From: Palsa-504 sp963808615
GTDB taxonomy: Bacteria; Actinomycetota; Actinomycetes; Streptosporangiales; Streptosporangiaceae
Reading direction: 5' to 3'
DNA length: 64,000 nt
NCBI GenBank assembly: GCA_963808615.1
Contig: CAWEGV010000013.1
Location: 124,001 to 188,000, forward strand
Positions 60,975 to 64,000 of this stretch are shown piece by piece. The position numbers were made by a program, and so were the translations under genes. The notes under the pieces were generated by a model that saw nothing but the letters and a program-made list of their open reading frames with translations, ran no database searches and was not told the DNA's origin. Positions within the stretch are counted from its first letter, which is position 1; every line of letters begins with the position of its first letter.

Positions 60975-61973
60975 GTGGTACAGCGGATCGCGGTGGGTAA
61001 CGAGGACCTGACCAGGAGCCGGTTCGGGGTGTCACCGCTGTGGGAGCTGACCCACGCGCTGCGCCAGCTGAGCGGCCGGCAAGCGCAGCCAGCCGAGCCC
61101 GTGCTGCGGCCCTGGCTGGTCCGGGTCCGGAGCCGTTATCAGGCGCTGGCCCGTGAGGCCGACATCGACGTGTTGCTCGCGTTGAACCCGCCAGGCTGGG
61201 GCGCGGACTTCCTGACCCCGGTCCAGGCGGGCCGGTCCATCACGATCGCCGACCAGCTCGCCCAGGTCCGGTCGACTCCGGCCAGCTTGGTCCAGCGGCA
61301 GGTCACCGAGGCGCTGGGCAGGCAGCCCCAGGTCGATCCCCGGGTCAGGCGCATCCTGGCCGGCGACCAGGCGGCCGCCTATGCCGCCGACGTCCTGGCC
61401 ACCGCCTGGCAGGCGCTGCTCGAGCCCGAATGGGACACGCTGCGGGCCATCCTCGAACGGGACCTGATCTACCGAGCCGGCCAGCTCGTCTCGAAGGGCT
61501 GGGCGGCGGCGCTGGCCGACCTGCATCCGAACCTGCGCTGGTCCCAGGGCCGGATCGAGCTCACTAACTGGCGGGAGGACGAGGAAGCCGACCTGGGCGG
61601 CCGCGGCCTGCTGTTCGTGCCCTCGATCTTCGTGTGGCCCAGGATCGCGCTGGGCCTCGACCCGCCGTGGCCGCCGGCGCTGGTTTATCCGGCGCGCGGC
61701 GTCGCTGCCCTGTGGGAGCGGCCTGACCGGGCCGGATCCGGCACCGCGCTCGACCGGCTGCTGGGCCCCTCGCGCGCCGTCATCCTGCTGGCCCTGGAGG
61801 AGCCCGCCAGCACGACCCAGCTGGTCGCTACGCTGGGCCAGTCGCTCGGCGGCATCGGCGATCACCTGGCCGTGCTGCGCGAGGCAGGACTGATCGCCCG
61901 GGCCCGCTCCGGGCGATCAGTCCTGTATCGCCGCACCCCCGTCGGCGACGCCCTGGTCGGCTCCGGTCTGTGA
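60975..61973 (+). CDS. ArsR-like winged-helix regulator with DUF5937-type N-terminus
   Basis: A 332-residue protein from the GTG at 60975; the frame is open further upstream, but those codons run through the operator. The N-terminal part starts FGVSPLWELTHALRQLSG and continues with helices (VRRILAGDQAAAYAADVLAT) and FVPSIFVWPRIALGLDPPWP, as in DUF5937 ArsR-family regulators. The last 75 residues are the winged helix: LGPSRAVILLALEEPASTTQ, LGQSLGGIGDHLAVLREAGL and ARSGRSVLYRRT. It probably represses the divergent MFS exporter. Confidence 0.88.
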   Translation: MVQRIAVGNEDLTRSRFGVSPLWELTHALRQLSGRQAQPAEPVLRPWLVRVRSRYQALAREADIDVLLALNPPGWGADFLTPVQAGRSITIADQLAQVRSTPASLVQRQVTEALGRQPQVDPRVRRILAGDQAAAYAADVLATAWQALLEPEWDTLRAILERDLIYRAGQLVSKGWAAALADLHPNLRWSQGRIELTNWREDEEADLGGRGLLFVPSIFVWPRIALGLDPPWPPALVYPARGVAALWERPDRAGSGTALDRLLGPSRAVILLALEEPASTTQLVATLGQSLGGIGDHLAVLREAGLIARARSGRSVLYRRTPVGDALVGSGL

Positions 61974-62006
61974 TCGCGCGCCGGGCACGCGATCACGGGC
62001 CCGGGC

Positions 62007-62905
62007 CTAGGCGCGGGGCCGGCGGCCGCCCCAGGCGCGCTCGCCGAGCAGGGGGAGGGCGGCCGGGACCAGGATGCCGCGGACCACGGTGGCGTCGATC
62101 AGCACCGCGGCCGCGGTCCCGATGCCGAGGATCTTGAGATCCACCAGGGGCAGCGGGGCGAGGGAGGACAGTGGTCGAAGATCGAGAACACGGCCACCAT
62201 CACCGCGGAGACGGCCAGCAGGATGGGGATGCCCGCCGCGACCAGGGCGCCGAATACCACAGCAGCAGGATCAGCGTGAGCGGCACCGAGGTGGCTTCGG
62301 CCTGGCGGAAGCTCAGCGAGCTGTCGATGGCCGGGCGATGCTGGCGTCGCCGGTCTCGGCCACGATCAGGCCTGGATGGGCGGCTGCACAGCCGCTACCG
62401 CGCGCTGGTCCGCGCACGGCTGATCGGCGTTGGGCACGTTGCCGGCACGTCGAACGTGATCAGCGCCGCGCTGGTGACGACGCCTGCGCTGAAGGCGGAT
62501 GCCGCCGACTACCGCGTCGGAGGCGGAGGAGCCGGGGGACCACAGCAGGGCGGTCAGGGTGGCCACCACCTGCCGGACAGCCTGCTGCAGGCTTGCGTCG
62601 TGCGCAAACTCTGGCCGGCTGCGCGCGCCTGGATCAGCACGGCCTCACTGGACGCGCCGTACGTAGTAGGCCGGCGCGTCTGGTGCAAGGCCCGTTCGGC
62701 CTGGCCCGCCTGGCCGGGATCGTAGCTGGGCAGGTTCTTCGAACCGAGCGCCTGGCTGACCACGAACAGCAGGGCGACCAGCGCGAGCCAGCCGAAGGTG
62801 GCGGTCTTGAAGTGCCGGGCGCTCCACCCGGCGATCCGTTCGACGGCCGGGCGTTTTCCCGGCCGCTGATCGCGATCGCGGTATGCGGCTCTGCAGGCAC
62901 ATGAA
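62007..62905 (-). pseudogene. MMPL family transporter remnant
   Basis: Fragments in several minus-strand frames give the start of an MMPL transporter (FKTATFGWLALVALLFVVSQ, ALGSKNLPSYDPGQAGQAER), a middle helix piece (LSFRQAEATSVPLTLILLLW and VFGALVAAGIPILLAVSAVM) and the C-terminus (DLKILGIGTAAAVLIDATVV, RGILVPALLPLLGERAWGGR, stop at 62007). About 900 bp remain of a gene that is normally above 2 kb, so large internal deletions have occurred. Confidence 0.8.
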
Positions 62906-62980
62906 CACGATGGGATAGTCCTAGATGCTGAATGCCGAACAGGAACACGAGCGAAGGCTCGGGGAAACGAAGGCTGGGGC

Positions 62981-63066
62981 GGGGGGGGGGGGCAGCGCGG
63001 CTAGGAGCAGCGCGGGCTAGGAGCAGCGCCGGGCTAGCAAGAACGCGGGCTAGACAAAGCGCGGGC
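62981..63066. repeat. G12 run followed by irregular GCGCGGGCTAG repeats
   Basis: A run of twelve G (62981-62992) is followed by five imperfect copies of a GCGCGGGCTAG-centred unit with GAGCA, CAAGA or ACAAA spacers. It lies between two MMPL fragments. This sequence is prone to slippage and to assembly error; no coding or regulatory role is visible. Confidence 0.75.
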
Positions 63067-63327
63067 TCAGGGAAGGATGGCCAGCACCACGGGGACGCCG
63101 GCCGCGGTCGCGACACCGCCGGTCCGCAGCACCGTCCGGGCGGCGGGCATCGTGCCGAGCTGTGCCTTGGGGAAGTCCGCGGCGGGCTCGGAGGCGACGG
63201 CCATGACGGCCAGGGTCAGCACCACCCAGCCGAACAGGGCGCGCCGCCAGTAACGCGCCCGCCAGCCCGCGACCCGCTTGCTGAGCGGAACCTGCGGCGG
63301 GCGGGAACGCCACACTGGCACACCCAT
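63067..63327 (-). pseudogene. N-terminal MMPL-like fragment
   Basis: From the ATG at 63327: PLSKRVAGWRARYWRRALFG then WVVLTLAVMAVASEPAADFP resembles the cytoplasmic start and first helix of an MMPL transporter, followed by a short Ala/Val-rich tail (LRTGGVATAAGVPVVLAILP) that could be a second piece of the same gene joined by deletion. It is too short to be functional. Family membership is moderately certain. Confidence 0.55.
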
Positions 63328-63559
63328 GATGGCCTCACTTGCTGAAGCTGGCGGGCGCCTTCGGTCGGCGCCGGCCCCCGGTTGCTGCGTTTCTCCAGCG
63401 GAGCATAGACCCCCCCGGGCCTGATACAGGCCATACTTGACCAAGCCACTGGCGCATTCGTGGCCTCTTTCTTCGTTGGCAGCGGGTGAGCGGTTACCTG
63501 GTGCGAGCAGTCGGCTCCTCGCCCCGCCCGTGAGCTGGACCCTCATGGGCGGGGCTAGG

Positions 63560-64000
63560 ACCACGGTCCGTTCGGCCGAAAATCGGCGGCAGCGGCCCGG
63601 GACGCTCGAGCAGGTCCTTGGCCGCCGCCAGCGGGTCTTCCGGCGGGCGCAGCAGCGCCCGCGCGATGGTGGCGTGAGCGCGGGCGGTCAGCACCAGGAC
63701 GTAGTTGAATGCGGCGAACAGGACCAGGCAGGCCACCGCGGTCAGCAGCGCCTTGGGCAAGGTGAGACAGGGGCCGCGCCCGAGCCGGACGGGCCATTCG
63801 GGAAGTAGCCGAGCTGCACGCCGTGGACCGCGAGCCCGTGCGGGTAATGCTGACCGGCGCCCAGTACCGCGGAGCGGCCGACGGCCAGGGTCAGCCAGAC
63901 GATCAGCACCAGGCCGCCCACGATGACCAGCGGGACGAGCAGGCCGGTCAGGTATGCGAACTCCCGCCAGGTGGCCACGTCCTTCCAGCGGGCGCCGGCC
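63560..64000 (-). pseudogene. Sensor-domain (histidine kinase N-terminus) remnant, continuing past the window
   Basis: From the window edge inward the minus strand reads WKDVATWREFAYLTGLLVPL and VIVGGLVLIVWLTLAVGRSA, then, in a different frame, KALLTAVACLVLFAAFNYVL and ARAHATIARALLRPPEDPLA. This is the four-helix putative sensor domain found at the N-terminus of actinobacterial histidine kinases. The frame changes near 63750, and no kinase region follows, so the gene is broken. Bases 63328-63559 hold no gene that I recognise. Confidence 0.65.

Noticed and set aside
62634..63345. Apparent genes around the G12 run
   Set aside because: The frames have repetitive Ala/Arg/Pro composition, no start signals, and overlap MMPL fragments that are readable in other frames.
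1..64000. tRNA, rRNA or riboswitch elements
   Set aside because: I looked for cloverleaf arms, CCA-type ends and known riboswitch cores in the gaps by eye and found none that I could support.

Overview
The window is very GC-rich. Its genes overlap as ATGA, GTGA and TGATG start/stop junctions, GTG and TTG starts are common, and the families are typical of actinomycetes: DUF3040, DUF4232, DUF885, GbsR/MarR, PadR and TetR regulators, DesK/NarL two-component pairs, ECF41, MMPL, tricorn, a SARP fragment and a Methyltransf_19 SAM methyltransferase. I infer a chromosomal accessory region of a filamentous-type actinobacterium, perhaps Streptosporangiales-like. I saw no rRNA, tRNA, CRISPR array or replication origin.

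Layout. 1-3.6 kb: a compact plus-strand cluster of an MFS/cNMP-domain protein, a GAF protein, a subtilisin-like protease, a Crp/Fnr regulator and a small acidic peptide made of tandem 15-residue repeats. This is my best candidate for an undescribed system. 3.7-5.6 kb: a CapA-like lipoprotein facing a secreted cyclophilin across a 16-bp-stem terminator. 6-12.1 kb: a catabolic block (FMN 2-hydroxy-acid oxidase behind a chain of three five-codon mini-ORFs, LysE exporter, FAD amine oxidase, dead aldehyde dehydrogenase, fused two-domain E1 dehydrogenase). 12.2-20.1 kb: a patatin-like DUF3376 protein, MarR, alpha/beta hydrolase and TetR, with fragments of other genes and a complete IS4-family insertion that has matched ends and a 10-bp target duplication.

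20.4-31.4 kb is one minus-strand run, read from the right: ABC exporter ATPase and permease, histidine kinase, response regulator, two tandem tricorn proteases and a signal peptidase II. The last three are joined by TGATG junctions, and the second tricorn copy is frameshifted. 31.7-35.9 kb holds a GbsR/MarR regulator and a PadR-LolD-FtsX operon with its palindromic operator. 36-46.8 kb holds a gamma-glutamyltransferase-like enzyme, lipoproteins, a DUF885 peptidase, a PCuAC-like protein, a methyltransferase, MBL, cNMP and hydrolase genes, and a P450/hydrolase pair.

46.9-51.6 kb has three copies of one palindromic operator around an acetate transporter, and two unrecognised genes that converge and share a CTAG stop overlap. 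51.8-57.1 kb has ECF41/DoxX, an EamA transporter, a MarR and an SDR whose 5' ends were both lost at one junction, and a second two-component system. From 57.3 kb to the end decay dominates: three MMPL remnants and a sensor-domain remnant surround an intact MFS/ArsR divergent pair with its own operator.

About fifteen genes are broken. Several breaks are single-base changes, two of them in homopolymers, so some may be sequence errors and the raw data should be consulted.
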